Below the pieces are notes generated by a model. That model saw only the letters and a program-made list of their open reading frames with translations. It did not search any database and was not told where the DNA came from. Below are positions 32,575 through 43,629 of a stretch of 64,000 nt of DNA, in pieces (position 1 is the stretch's first letter; every line of letters starts with the position of its first letter). Source of the stretch: Tenrec ecaudatus (lineage: Eukaryota; Chordata; Mammalia; Afrosoricida; Tenrecidae); the NCBI RefSeq assembly GCF_050624435.1, contig NC_134530.1, forward strand, positions 148,025,721 through 148,089,720, written 5' to 3'. A program made the translations under genes and the position numbers.

Positions 32575-33236
32575 TGAGGTTTATTGTGCCAACCTGGCCA
32601 ATAGGAACATATGGGATTAATCAGGTCGCATTTTGATTGGCGGGCAAAGAGATAAATGACTCTGCAAGGCCCGCTCCCCTCTCTCTTGCTCTCTGGTGCC
32701 CGGACCAACGTGCTGTTGCTTTAGCTAGTTCTCTGCCTCAACCTATGTGGTACACTACCCATGGGCCAAGCCAACCTGTGGATCGTGGATCGTGTAGCTA
32801 GAGCTTGAGGCTTCTTTGAGACCTGCTTTACCATGGTGCTGGTGCGTATGTACATCGCTTGAGTTTGAGGTTGGTGGACCTGTCGCCTTGCATTGCTTGA
32901 GTTCGATATCCCATCTGGGCCTGCTTCACTAAGCTCCTGACTTACTGACTGTTGGTGACTCACCCTGCTGCTTGCTGCCTGTGTGCAGACTCTGCTTGCC
33001 TTGCCCGAGGGAAGACTCTACTGTCTGCTTCCTTGACCTTGGGCGCCGGCAGCTCATGTGAATTGAAGGACTTCCAGTATATTAACTGTTCCACAAAAGT
33101 GATTTGAACTGAGCCTTCTGTACTGCTGTGCAGTCTAATTAGCTATTGCATTCCTTCTTGCTGTAGAAACCTATCCTCTTATATATATAATCATGTCTTC
33201 TGGTTTTGTTTCGCTAGAGAACTCTGCCTAACACAA
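32575..33236 (+). repeat. LTR-like dispersed repeat, 660 bp
   Basis: Opens 'gtgaggtttattgtgccaac' and ends 'gtttcgctagagaactctgc' + 'ctaacaca', the same style of end as the 17030/21480 family. No coding content. Likely a full repeat unit, LTR or non-autonomous element; I cannot name it. Confidence 0.5.
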
Positions 33237-33309
33237 GCACTAACTAAGCACCAACATCATGAAAAAACAGGATCATCAGATGGGCAACGTCTTGGCCACG
33301 CTTCTTCAC

Positions 33310-33480
33310 CTGATCAGTCAGCTCAGCCATCCCTTCCTCAGGGAAGCCTTCCTTATCCCCTCCTTCTTCCCCAGCAGTCTGGGTTATCGGCTGGCTGCCC
33401 TCTCACCCCTCCTTAACCTCTTGGGCAGCACTGACATTAGTGGACTGTGTGTGCACTGACTGCCTTTGCCTTTGCCCCAG
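33310..33480 (+). repeat. L2 LINE fragment
   Basis: 'cagctcagccatcccttcct' and 'cagggaagccttccttatcc' match the conserved L2 3' region. Confidence 0.65.
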
Positions 33481-33556
33481 CAGGCCAGGTTTCTTCATGT
33501 CATCTCTGACACCCACCGGAAGCTCTGGGCTATGCTGTGAATTCCACTCATGGGCA

Positions 33557-33708
33557 AAAGCTATGTGCTGAACTACTGACCCAAAGCTTGCTTGCTCGAA
33601 CCCAGTGAGAGGTGCCTTGGAAGAGAGGCCTGGCAATCTGCTTCCCTCTCGGGTGCAGTTCTACTCTGCACGCAGGGGGATACCATGAGTTGGAATCGAC
33701 TCTACAGG
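33557..33708 (+). repeat. older AfroSINE-type SINE
   Basis: 'ggcctggcaatctgcttccc' and 'gagttggaatcgactctaca'. Its tail has become the CA repeat that follows. Confidence 0.8.
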
Positions 33709-33710
33709 GT

Positions 33711-33749
<39 letters not shown>
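33711..33749 (+). repeat. (CA)n microsatellite
   Basis: About 19 CA units grown from the SINE tail. Confidence 0.95.
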
Positions 33750-33753
<4 letters not shown>

Positions 33754-34454
33754 TATCAGTTTGCTTGTGGAAAGAAGGAAAGGAAAGAACGGGAAGAGAA
33801 GAAGAGAGAAGTAAGGGCAAGGAGTAAGGAGGGTCCCACTGACCCTCCTGCTCACTTTCCCCCACAGTCTACTCTCTCCATGCGACTCCCACCCTGCTCT
33901 GCTGGAGGTGAGAACAGTCTCCCGCCCACTTCTCAGACAAGGAGCCACAGTAGTGGTTTCTGAGCCTGAAAGAAAGAATATTTCTAGTTCCCGCTTGGTC
34001 AAAGTTTCTTCCTCTGTTCCAGTGGCCTGGCACCAAAGACTCCAGCACGGCAGAGAGCTTGTGCAGACACAGCCCACGTTTCTGTGCCAACAGGGCATGT
34101 TGAAAGGGTTCTCCCATTCCCGGCAAAGATGACTCGCTGTGTTCTGAGCCGAATCTGGCTGTCTTCAGGCAATGTTGACCGGTCTCGCTCGGGCGTCGAC
34201 AGGCCACGTGACTCCAGGTTTCCCTTCGTTTCCCTTTGTTCAGCAGAGAATGACTCCCTGTTTAAAACATCAACTTACGATTTATGAGTAAGTTGCGTCA
34301 AGGGTGTCACAACCAGCATTTTACAACTGAAATCAGAGTAGACGGGTCGGTGGTAAGATAAGGATTGTTTGGTGAAACTTGGTTTGGGTTACTGACCACA
34401 GTATAAAATAGAGGTCTTGCTACGTGTTGAGGTAAAACACTTTAAGAGACATGG
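33750..34454. other. unassigned sequence, no gene seen
   Basis: Purine-rich start (33765-33830), then mixed sequence. No recognised repeat or exon. Confidence 0.45.
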
Positions 34455-34462
34455 GACTAGAT

Positions 34463-35204
34463 CAGGGGTGTCAAACTGGCTGCCCTCGGGCTGCATGCGG
34501 CCCCGAGGTAATTTTTTTGTGGCCCGTGATGCTCTGCAATAAAATGAAAATAGAAAAAATTGTTATGAAGAAAATAGTGCTTAGTGGAGATGGAGGCAAC
34601 ACCGTACACACAATTCCTCCATTAACCCTTTAACTACTGAAGACAAGTATACACGTAGCCAGTGCCCTTCCTGGGAGGCTGTGGACGTGCATAAACGCGC
34701 TGGCTCAGTTCCGGTGACATTTGGAAGCCAGATGTCTGCCACTCTCAGTGTCACGTCATGGAAACAGATCCCAATAGAGAAAAGGCTACAGAGAGCACTC
34801 TGGGTTGTGCTGTTATGAATCACACCTAGCAGCAGTGCAAGTTAACATTTTTAGAGGGAAGCCATTACACTGTGCATCACATTTGTCAACTGTCCAACAT
34901 TTTGTGATTTATTAGTTACTTTGTTATATTTTCCGGTCACAACATAAGAGGTAAGTGAAAACTACTAGGAAGAAAACGCTGGCAAGTTTTGGGTAAAAAA
35001 GAATCAGTTTAGTTTTATAACCATATTAAATAAAATAAATGTTTATATAAGAGCAATTACATAGTGTTTTAATTATCCTATCCATATTCCTGAATCTTCA
35101 CTTCAAAATAAAAATGTAACAAAATTTGTAAATGTGATGTGGTCCGCGTGAGTCTCGCCTGTTGCATCAAATGGCCCGCGTGTTAATTGAGTCGGACACC
35201 CCTG
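34463..35204. mobile_element. non-autonomous hAT (Charlie-type) element, 742 bp
   Basis: Inverted ends 'caggggtgtcaaactggctg' (left) and 'gtcggacacccctg' (right) with subterminal 'ggcccgtgatgc' / 'aatggcccgcgtgtt'. Flanks GACTAGAT (34455-34462) and GACTAGAA (35205-35212) match in seven of eight bases, the size and pattern of a hAT target-site duplication. No transposase frame is present inside. Its termini differ from SPIN, so it is a separate family. No other DNA has landed in it, suggesting moderate age. Confidence 0.88.
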
Positions 35205-35212
35205 GACTAGAA

Positions 35213-35890
35213 GATCAACAAGGGCCCGCCAGACCACAGTTCTGTGTGACTTGGCAGGATTCTCCTGCATCGAGGGAGAAAAGCAATGGCAGGAATTGGA
35301 AACAGGGAAACTAGAATAAGGTGAGAAGGAAGATGACGGGGAGAGGAGGAACTGGAGCAGGGCACCAGGAGGATGCAAAACCGAGATTCTGGGGAAGTTT
35401 TAGTTTGGCCCTGCCCCACTTCCTGGCCTTTCATCCGGGTCCTGTGCCTTGCTTAACAGTTTAGGACTGGCTGTGGAGATGCCGCCTGCTGCCCCCCCTG
35501 CCAGTCTCCTCCTCCAGTTCTTTGCAGTCCTTGGGCTTCTCCCCCACTTTGTGACGCCTTCCTGCCCCCATCCCCATGCACCAGGTGCTGGACTTAAGTA
35601 CTGCTGGTGTCTGGCCCACACCTCTGTATTTATCTTTGGTGGTCTGCAGCACGGGCCCTGCACAATTTTAGAGCCAGGTAGTGTGTGTTAGGATGCGGGG
35701 TCTGTGTAAGGGGCACCCGAGGTTGGAAGGGGATATGGATAGGGTCTATGGATCAAGTCTAGAGCAATGATTCTCTGGAGGAACCCAAAATCTTCCCAGT
35801 GGAGCACATCAGGATCTCCATGGGGGAGAGAATCTGAAAACACCTATTCTAATCCCAAACCAATGCTTCACATCCTGTTACAAGGAGATA
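35213..35890. other. unassigned sequence, no gene seen
   Basis: No repeat recognised. 35440-35700 is GC-rich with C runs but lacks convincing splice sites. Confidence 0.4.
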
Positions 35891-35892
35891 TA

Positions 35893-36080
35893 CCAACCCC
35901 CCAAACCATTGTGTTGAGTCCATTCTGACTCATATCAACCCAACATAAGGTTTCTGAGGCCGTAGATCTTCCTGGAAGCACATAGCTTCATCTTTCTCCC
36001 TCAAGGCAGCTGGTGGGTTTGAACTGCTGACCTAGGGGTTCGCAGTCCAACAACACTTCCCTAACAGGGCCACCAGGACT
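35893..36080 (-). repeat. AfroSINE-type SINE
   Basis: 'accattgtgttgagtccatt' to 'acagggccaccaggactttt', with the B-box complement 'ggtttgaactgctgacctag'. Confidence 0.88.
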
Positions 36081-36634
36081 TTTCCCCAGAAGGTATAAGA
36101 CTGACTGTTTTATCAGAAGAAAGCACGAGCTAGAAATGTGTACTGAGAATTACTCCCTCCTGAATTCAGAAGGACCATTCCCCACCCTCTCATCTAAGCC
36201 AGCTCTGAAGCGATCCAACAGGAGAGAGGGAAATGGCTGCTGGTGGGAAGGGTTTGGATCTCAAATCAAGGAGGGCAGTTTGGTTTCTAAGGTTCCTTCT
36301 AACGATCAGTCTTACAACTTACAACACTAAGCTTTTAGGATTTAAGAAACATAGAGAAGTGATCAGGAGATTGCAGCAGGTACTGACTCTGTTTTTTCTC
36401 ACGCTGCCCAGTCTTAGGACAAGGAGACCAGGGACCTTCAAGTGTGTACCCAGGCCCCTTAGTCAGCTGGGGTGCTGTTGGCTAATGATTAGCACACACT
36501 CAGGGAGAAATGAACTGTTCTCCAGGAAAAGACATTCTACCCCCTTTCATCCTTTGATTAGACCCTTTGTCTCTGCCAGTTGGTCTGGAGGCAGGTGGGC
36601 TGATGCCAGGATTTCAGTGTTCCTGTTCTTTATA
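36081..36634. other. unassigned sequence, no gene seen
   Basis: No recognised repeat. The open frame running 36233-36829 crosses into the SINE and is a chance frame. Confidence 0.45.
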
Positions 36635-36868
36635 AAGAGCCCTGGGCAGGGAGTGGTGGTGGTGGTGGTGATGTGTTGGGTTACTGACCACAAGGCTAGC
36701 AGTTCACACCCACCAGCCCCTCTGATGGAGAAAGATGAGGTTTTCTGTTCCCTAAAGACTTACAGCCTTGGAAGTCCAAAGGGGCAGCTCGACTGCGTCA
36801 TAAAGGGTCTCTTGTGTCTCGTAGGGTGACTTGGAGTCAGAATCAACTGGATTGGTGGTAAGGTTTGA
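36635..36868 (+). repeat. AfroSINE-type SINE with GTG expansion
   Basis: Head 'agagccctgggcagggagtg' carries an expanded GTG run (about 36652-36670) next to the A box. Body and tail 'gagtcagaatcaactggatt' are normal. Confidence 0.88.
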
Positions 36869-36989
36869 GTTCTCTGTAACTGAACCATCAAATGGCCTTT
36901 GGGATCTGACACAGACTCCACTTCTGTTTTCTTTTTTTTTTTCTGTTAAACGGGTATTCCAGTAAATGATAATGGTTTTCATGGCAAAT

Positions 36990-37214
36990 TTTCAAGTCAA
37001 ACCAAAAAAGCAGACTCACTGCCATCAAGTCAATTCCGTCTCACGATGAGCCTACAGGGCAGAGTAGAGCGCCTCCTGTGGGTTTCAAAGGCTGTCGGTC
37101 TCCATGGCAGCAGAAAGGCCCACCTTTCTTCTGAGGAGGCTCCTGTGTGTTCAAACTACTGATGGAGTTCATGGTTAACAGCCCGCAGGTGACCTACTCC
37201 ACCACCAGGGCGCC
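36990..37214 (-). repeat. AfroSINE-type SINE
   Basis: 'actcactgccatcaagtcaa' to 'ctccaccaccagggcgcctt'. Confidence 0.9.
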
Positions 37215-37905
37215 TTTCCAGCGAATTTGCATAAATTAAAAGAAGTGCTGCAGTAGAAGACCAAGAAGAAACAGCAGATAAGATTCCTGTTTTGTAAACG
37301 GCAAAGCTGAATCATAGAGATGACGCACCTTGACCAATGGGGCACCTCCATTTGTGAACGTGCCAGTCAGACAACCACCCGAGGCTGTGACTCCCAGGCG
37401 AGGAACAGGGGCCGCCAGCAAGCAGTTAGAGAAAGCAGAAGCCCGCGTCGCCCTGCTCTGGAGGAGTACAAGAATGAGGCCCAAGGGGAAAGTCAGTCAT
37501 GGCCCTTCTCCGGCCTGGTGTCTTCCTCAGGAAACTGGCCTAGAGCCCAAGTCTTCAGTTATTTTTGCCTCAGTATCTTTGAAGAGAGTTTTGAAAATGC
37601 ATGTCTCCCCCTTGCTCATTTAAAAATTTAATTTAAATCCTCACACGTTTAAACATCATAGGTTTAAAGAGTTATAAAGTATGACTAGCCATTTCTACAT
37701 GTTAACATAATACCACTATGAAATCACTTTTGAATTAAGTCAATGGAACATACAAGCCACAGCTATCTGCGCCCACCCCCAACATGCTCTGTCAGGCTGT
37801 CAGTTCCGCAGCTTGCTCAATGAACCCATCCTGAGGATATGAGAAATGTCACTGGGCTGCTGAAATCTACTGACTTGATATGTGGCTAATAATTAACCTA
37901 CTCTT
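37215..37905. other. unassigned sequence, no gene seen
   Basis: No clear repeat. A weak MIR-like patch near 37290-37330 is not convincing. Confidence 0.4.
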
Positions 37906-37907
37906 TC

Positions 37908-38092
37908 TCTACTGACGGTGTAGTGGGTAACCACAAGGTCAGCAGTTCTAAACTACCAGTTGCTCAGAGGGAGAAAGATGAAGCTTCTTATTTCTGTAAA
38001 GAGTTAGTCTTGGAAACACACAGGGACGGTTCTGTCCTGTCCTGGAAGGCCACTGTGAGTCAGTGTTGACTGGATGGCAGTGAGGTTTTCTG
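37908..38092 (+). repeat. AfroSINE-type SINE
   Basis: 'ggtgtagtgggtaaccacaa' head through 'gactggatggcagtgaggtt'. Confidence 0.88.
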
Positions 38093-38279
38093 TTGGTTTG
38101 CTTGCTTTTCCCTGCTGATAATCTGTTTCTTTTGAGCCCCTACCTTCTGAAATGCAGTCAGACCTAGACCAGGCAGAAAGAACATGTGCAGAAAGACCAT
38201 TCGGAACCTACCGTTGACCCTCAACTGAAGAACTTGGGTCAAGGAACAAAAAAAAAACATCATCAGAAAGACACCAGGA

Positions 38280-38301
38280 GTGCTCGCTTCGGCAGCACAT
38301 G

Positions 38302-38336
<35 letters not shown>

Positions 38337-38383
38337 GGCCCCTGCGCAAGGATGACATGCAAATTCGTGAAGCGTTCCATATT
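38280..38383 (+). pseudogene. RNU6: U6 snRNA retropseudogene
   Basis: Nearly full-length copy of the spliceosomal U6 small nuclear RNA, from 'gtgctcgcttcggcagcaca' to 'agcgttccatatt'. Only two substitutions are apparent against the mammalian consensus ('catgtact' for 'catatact', 'gacatgcaa' for 'gacacgcaa'). The normal T-run terminator is replaced by an A tail (38384-38394). A 13-bp duplication AGAAAGACACCAG flanks it (38265-38277 and 38395-38407). A U6 gene has an upstream PSE/TATA and a T terminator; here the A tail and duplication show a LINE-mediated retrocopy, so transcription is not expected. Confidence 0.96.
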
Positions 38384-38407
38384 AAAAAAAAAAAAGAAAG
38401 ACACCAG

Positions 38408-38925
38408 CAGACTAACTCATACAGCGCTTAAACCCAAAGAGTGTGAGAAGCCATCTCCTGGCCTAGAATCATAACCCTGTCCCGGTACACACATGAGCAC
38501 ACCTCAGATATCGGTTACACATCCATAACCTCTTAATTTACTTCCCAGTATACATATATACAACTGAAAATCCCCATTTTGGGTGGGGGAAGAGGGGTGC
38601 GGGGGTTGCCTTGGTGTCCCTAGTTTGGCTTGTTCCTCACTGGTTCAACCAAAGTCAGGCTTGCCCTTTACCCCTTCATCTTGGCTTCTCAGCTGCTCCC
38701 AGCGGGACCTGGATTGGTAGCCCGCCATCATCCCACTTAGAAAACGCACAGCTAGCCTCTGTCAGAAACTTACACCTTTTTTTCTTTTCAAAATATACTT
38801 CCAATTTGCCTGTGTAATTTTGTTGCTATGTAATTGTGATGGAAAGTATTTCATTAATCAACAAAAATCCATACTTTGACATTGGTTTTTAAATGTTTCC
38901 ATTGAAGATGTCAAGATTCTTAAAA
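38408..38925. other. unassigned sequence, no gene seen
   Basis: No recognised repeat. A G-rich stretch lies at 38580-38610. Confidence 0.45.
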
Positions 38926-39142
38926 CACACACACACACACACACACGTGCGTGCGCACAACCCACTGTCATAGAGTCAATTCCGACTCCTAGCAACCTTG
39001 TGTAGGGTTATGTGGGGCTGTAAACCTTTATGGGAGCAGAGAGCCTCGTCCTTATCCCTCAGAACAGTTAGTGGAGATGAACTGCCAAGCTTGAGGCTGG
39101 CAGTGCAAGTCTTAACCAACAGCATCACCAGGGCTTCTTGTA
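38926..39142 (-). repeat. AfroSINE-type SINE with (AC)n at its tail
   Basis: AC repeat (38926-38946) precedes 'cactgtcatagagtcaattc'. The SINE ends at 'acagcatcaccagggcttct'. Confidence 0.88.
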
Positions 39143-39187
39143 AAGATGCCAGTTGTTCAAAAAATTTATTGCTGTTATTAATAACAC

Positions 39188-39403
39188 AACAGTGGTGCGG
39201 TAGTGGGGTGTATGTTTCCCTGCTAACTGCAGGGTCAGCAGTTTGAAACCACCAGCCTCTCCTCACGAGAAGGATGAGCTTTTCTGCTCCTGAAAAGAGT
39301 TACAATCTCAGAAACCCACAGCGGCAGTTCTGCCCTGGCCTATAGGGTCAAAACCAGTCAAAATCAACCAACTCAATGGCAAGGAGTTTGATTTTGATTG
39401 GTA
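39188..39403 (+). repeat. AfroSINE-type SINE
   Basis: 'cagtggtgcggtagtggggt' head, 'cagtttgaaaccaccagcct' B-box region, and a tail near 'actcaatggcaaggagtttg'. Confidence 0.88.
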
Positions 39404-39461
39404 TTAACAGTATTTTTAAAGCAACTGTTATTATAACTTCTGATAATTGGATAATGATCAT

Positions 39462-39645
39462 TATCCACTGCTGTCCAGGTAGTTCCGACTCATCGTGACC
39501 CTACAGGATAGAGCAGTACTGTCCCATGGGACTCCCAGCGCTGTCATCAGACACCCTCATCTTTCTCCCTCATCATTGCTGATGGAGCTACATGTTCACC
39601 TTTCATTGTCCATGATCACTTAACCACTGCACCACCAGGGCTCCT
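39462..39645 (-). repeat. AfroSINE-type SINE
   Basis: 'gtagttccgactcatcgtga' to 'actgcaccaccagggctcct'. Confidence 0.88.
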
Positions 39646-40460
39646 TTAGAAAACCTCTAGCGGGGACACTGTATTGGACATTTGTCTCTTAGGGAGATGG
39701 AAGGAGTATGGTGGTGTTTATGGGATTCCTAGATCAAACTAATTGTAGAATTGTCCTTCTGCTTGATGTCCCGGAGGCGTTTATACCTCAGAACAACACA
39801 ACCTTTAGCAAGATTAGGGAAGGATGAGAATACACCTACACCGTATAAGGTGGAAGCCAGTTTGGGGGGAAAGATGGAGAGAGCATCAGACTACAGGCTC
39901 TTAGGTACATCAGATTTAGGCAAGAATACCAATGAGAATGAGGATCGGTTGGGAAGTGCATTCTTTTACCCCTGATTCTCTATTACTTGGCTCATATTTC
40001 CGTCCCCCAAACATCTTTACGGTTTCTCCCTGCCTCAACAGTCTCTCTGTTAACTGGTTCTCCATACCACCCCAGCCCAAGGGAGAAACTGGGTCAAGGA
40101 GCAATGATCGTGCAATGTTCGTTGTTCCCCATAAGATCTCCTGAGTCATTATGGAGTTTCTCGAGATGGATTTCTTGTGCTCACCAACTGGCCCTGGCTC
40201 CCTTTGAGGTTTCTGCCCATTTCCTGTCTGGAGCGTAGTAGAGTCACTGGTTCCTTAATAGCCAAAGTCCAGTAGCCAGTTCCCTGTGAGGAAATGGATC
40301 TGCAGAACTCCAGGACTCTTCTGGCCCAAACAGTAACTTCCAGAGGGCAGCGTGCCTCCCAAGTGTTCCCTGGAATGAGGGTGCACTAGGAAGAAAAGCC
40401 TCTCCCGATGGCAGCTCTTTCAGGGGGTTGTGAAGTAATCTTCCATTTGGCCTCCCTTTT
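39646..40460. other. unassigned sequence, no gene seen
   Basis: About 0.8 kb without recognised repeats. Several overlapping frames of 70-90 codons, none recognised. Confidence 0.45.
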
Positions 40461-40461
40461 G

Positions 40462-40622
40462 TTGATGGGAAGCACTCAGCTGCTAACCAGAAAGTTGACG
40501 GGTCCAAGACCTGACTACCTGCTCACGCAATGCCCCAGCCTTGAACTTTTCAGAGCACAGTTCTTCGCTGATGCCTATGGGGTCACCGTGAGTGGGAATC
40601 AACCTAATGGGAACTGATTTGG
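40462..40622 (+). repeat. older AfroSINE-type SINE
   Basis: 'cactcagctgctaaccagaa' head and 'ggggtcaccgtgagtgggaa' tail region. Diverged. Confidence 0.65.
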
Positions 40623-40722
40623 AGTGTTTTAGTTAGTTGGTTGATGAATCACGCTAACAAGGTCTTAAGGATTAGGTGCTTTGTAAGGGTGGAAAGGGAC
40701 TCCTGATCCCAGACTACATTTT

Positions 40723-41443
40723 TGTTTTTTGTTCTATTTTTTAAAAATCATTTTATTAGGGGCTCATACAACTCTTATCACAATCCATACATACATCAAT
40801 CGTGTAAAGTACATTTGTACATTCATTGCCCTCACCATTCTCAAAACATTTGCTCTTCACTTAAGCCCTTGGCATCAGCTCCTCATTTCCCCCCTCCCTT
40901 TCTCCTCCCCCTTCTCTCACGAACCCTTGATAATTTATAAATTATGATTTTGTCAAATCTTGTCCTGTCCACTGTCTCCCCTCACCCACTCTTCTGTTGT
41001 CCATCCCCCAGGGAGGAGGTCACATGTAGATCCTTGTAATCGGTTCCCCCTTTCCAACTCACCCTCCCTCCATCATCTCGGTATCACCACTCTCACCATT
41101 GATCCAGAAGGGATCATCCTCTCTGGATTCCCTGTGTTTCCAGCTTCTATCTGTACCAGTGTAGATCCCCTGGTCTAGCCAGATTTGTAAAGTAGAATTG
41201 GGATCAAGGTGGGGTGGGGGAAGGAGCATTTAGGAACTCGAGGAAAGTTGTAGGTTTCATCATTGCTACACTGTACCCTGACTGGCTCCTCTTTTCTGAG
41301 ACTCTTTGGTAAGGGGATGTCCATTTGCCTACAGGTGGGCTTTGGGTCTCACTCTGCACTCCCCCTCATTCACAATGATATGTTTTTTTGTTCTGATGAT
41401 GCCTGATACCTGATCCCTTTGACATCTCGTGATCACACAGGCC
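40723..41443 (-). mobile_element. young L1-type LINE, 3' UTR copy with clear duplication
   Basis: T-rich start (complement of the A tail), 'cattttattaggggctcata', and ends inside the module at 'tctcgtgatcacacaggc'. Flanked by a perfect 14-bp duplication CCAGACTACATTTT (40709-40722 and 41444-41457). A clean example of 5' truncation of this LINE. Confidence 0.93.
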
Positions 41444-41524
41444 CCAGACTACATTTTATATTTCAGTATTACTCTATATTTAAAAAAATTTTTTGTATGC
41501 AAAGACTCAAAGGGCTCTTTCTTT

Positions 41525-41775
41525 CTTGGATGGACTCTGTTCACCCTTCAAGTCTCAGTCCAACCTTCCCTTCAAGATGCCTCCCCGTTCCCTTGATGGT
41601 CATGAGTCCTTTCTTCCATCTCCAGGCTCCAACTGTGTTTTAGAACATATTTGCCCCTTAGCCTTTTTCTCCTTGAAGGCTAGGACTGGGTTTATCAGAG
41701 CTGATGGACTCCCAAGGTCCAAACACTGTCTGAGCAAGGTAGGGGCTCAGAGGATGTTTGTCTAATTGAATCTCA
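41525..41775 (+). repeat. L2 LINE 3' end
   Basis: 'ttcaagtctcagtccaacct', then 'ccttgaaggctaggactggg' and 'gtaggggctcagaggatgtt' + 'tgtctaattgaatc' follow the L2 3' terminus in order. Confidence 0.8.
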
Positions 41776-42011
41776 TGCAATTTGGAGAGACTTACAAGAA
41801 AATCAAAGATAATAGGATGATCCTGATTTCAGCTTAGGTCATAAATGGGGGTGCCAAGGAGTGATGGTCAGGAGAAGATCCAACATTGTCTATTGATTGA
41901 CTGACTGACTGATTGGGAGACCCTGAGTTTCTGTTCCAAGTGATGGAAGAGTTGGAAGCAGATAATGGAGAAAGCCCACAATGGACGAATACAATCCCTG
42001 ACCATGCATTC

Positions 42012-42185
42012 CATGTAAGGAGCTGTGGCGGTGTAGGGGTGACATGCTGGGTTGCTAACTACAAGATCAGCAATTCAAAAGATGGGGTTTTCTGTCCCAG
42101 TAAAAAGTGACAGAAGGGTAGACAGGCAGTTCTACCCTGTCCTATAGGGCCACCAGGAGTTGGAAGGCAGTTTTGAGTAAGTTTA
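42012..42185 (+). repeat. AfroSINE-type SINE
   Basis: 'gctgtggcggtgtaggggtg' head and 'ctaccctgtcctatagggcc' body. A short deletion after the B box. Confidence 0.85.
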
Positions 42186-42675
42186 AATTGCATGTGAAGA
42201 ACATGGTATGTGAAGAACATTGGACTAACAAATGTTTCATTGCACTCATCTTTTACTACAATTAATTAAGAAAGTGCCCATGGACACATTTTCATTTCCT
42301 GTTATTTTTTGTGTGCATTAAAAAAGAGATTGGGTGGTCTGTCTCAGTGCCCCTTGGGGCTCTGATAAGGAGGGGACAGAGGCCTTTGGGCATAGGTTGC
42401 TGCGCACAGTTGGGGCCAGCAAGAAGTCTCCTTTTCCACGAAGGCACGAAGGACAGGCCTGCTGTGATTCTCCTGCCAATGGGTTGAAAGAAGCAGTCAG
42501 TGGAGAGCCAGCCTATTCTTTGAGCTCAGCCGCTCCAAACAATGGCCTGGTTGATACAGTAGTCTCTGCTCCTTTTACAAGCGGTGGAACAGCTGAGGCT
42601 GCTCTCTGGGTCCTTCTGCTGGCCTGGAATTAGAGTGATCTAGACTGACCGCCCTCAGAGAGGCCAACTCATCAA
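42186..42675. other. unassigned sequence, no gene seen
   Basis: No repeat recognised. The 99-codon frame at 42334-42633 is ATG-started but has no recognisable content. Confidence 0.4.
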
Positions 42676-43262
42676 GATCCCCTAGCAGAGGGGTCTAGGG
42701 GAGGAGATGAGTCAGTCAGGGTGCAATGTAGCACCAATGAAGAATATAGCTTTCCTCCAGTTCCCAAATGCTTCCCCCCCCCCCAACTACCATGATCCGA
42801 ATTCTACCTTGCAAGTCTGGATAGAGCAGAGGATGTACACTGGTGCAGATAGGAGCTGGAGGCACGGGGAATCCAAGGCTGATGATCCCTTCAGAACCAG
42901 GGGTGTGAGGGGCGATACTGGGAGGATAGAGGGAGAGTGGGTTGGAAAGAGGGAACCCATTACAAGGATCTATATGTGACCTCTTCCCTGGGGGATGGAC
43001 AACAGAAAAGAGGGTGAAGGGAGACGTCGGACAGGGCAAGGTATGACAAAATAATAATTTATAAACTATCAAGGGCTCACGAGGGAGGGGAAGTGGGAAG
43101 GGAGGGGGGAAAAAGAGGATCTGATGCAAAGGGTTTAAGTAGAGAGCAAATGCTTTGAAAATGATGAGGGCAAAGAATGTACAGATGTGCTTTACACAAT
43201 TGATGTAGGCATGGATTGTGGTAAGAGTTGTATGAGCCCCTAATAAAATGTTAAAAAAAAAA
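42676..43262 (+). mobile_element. young L1-type LINE, 3' UTR copy
   Basis: Begins just downstream of the module region ('gatgagtcagtcagggtgca') and ends 'gagcccctaataaaatgtta' with an A tail. 5' truncated by about 1.2 kb relative to the longest copy. Confidence 0.88.
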
Positions 43263-43530
43263 GATTCTCTCCAAGCAAGCCCCTGACCTGGGTCCGTACA
43301 AAAGAGATCCCTGCTTCCCTCCGCGCTACTCCAAATGCGGTCCTGGGCTGGCAGAGCACCGTCACTAGGGAGCTAAGGAATATGGGCTTCTGGGCCCCGC
43401 CCAGGCTGACCAAATCAGAATGCTGGGTGAGGCCCCAGGAAGTTATGCTTTAAGGAATTCACAAAGGTGACTGTCGGGCGCGCATATTTTTGAAGAGTAC
43501 TGCTACTTGGATATTCATTCTTTCTCCTTT

Positions 43531-43552
43531 CTCTCTCTCTCTCTCTCTCTCA

Positions 43553-43627
<75 letters not shown>
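43531..43627 (+). repeat. compound (TC)n(AC)n microsatellite
   Basis: A TC run with one interruption passes directly into about 24 CA units. Length is probably variable between individuals. Confidence 0.95.

Positions 43628-43629
<2 letters not shown>

Noticed and set aside
36233..36829. 198-codon open frame.
   Set aside because: Runs from unassigned DNA into an AfroSINE and includes the SINE's GTG expansion as a valine run. Not a plausible protein.
38280..38383. Functional U6 snRNA gene.
   Set aside because: A tail instead of a T-run terminator, and a 13-bp target-site duplication immediately upstream where promoter-proximal sequence should be. It is a retrocopy.
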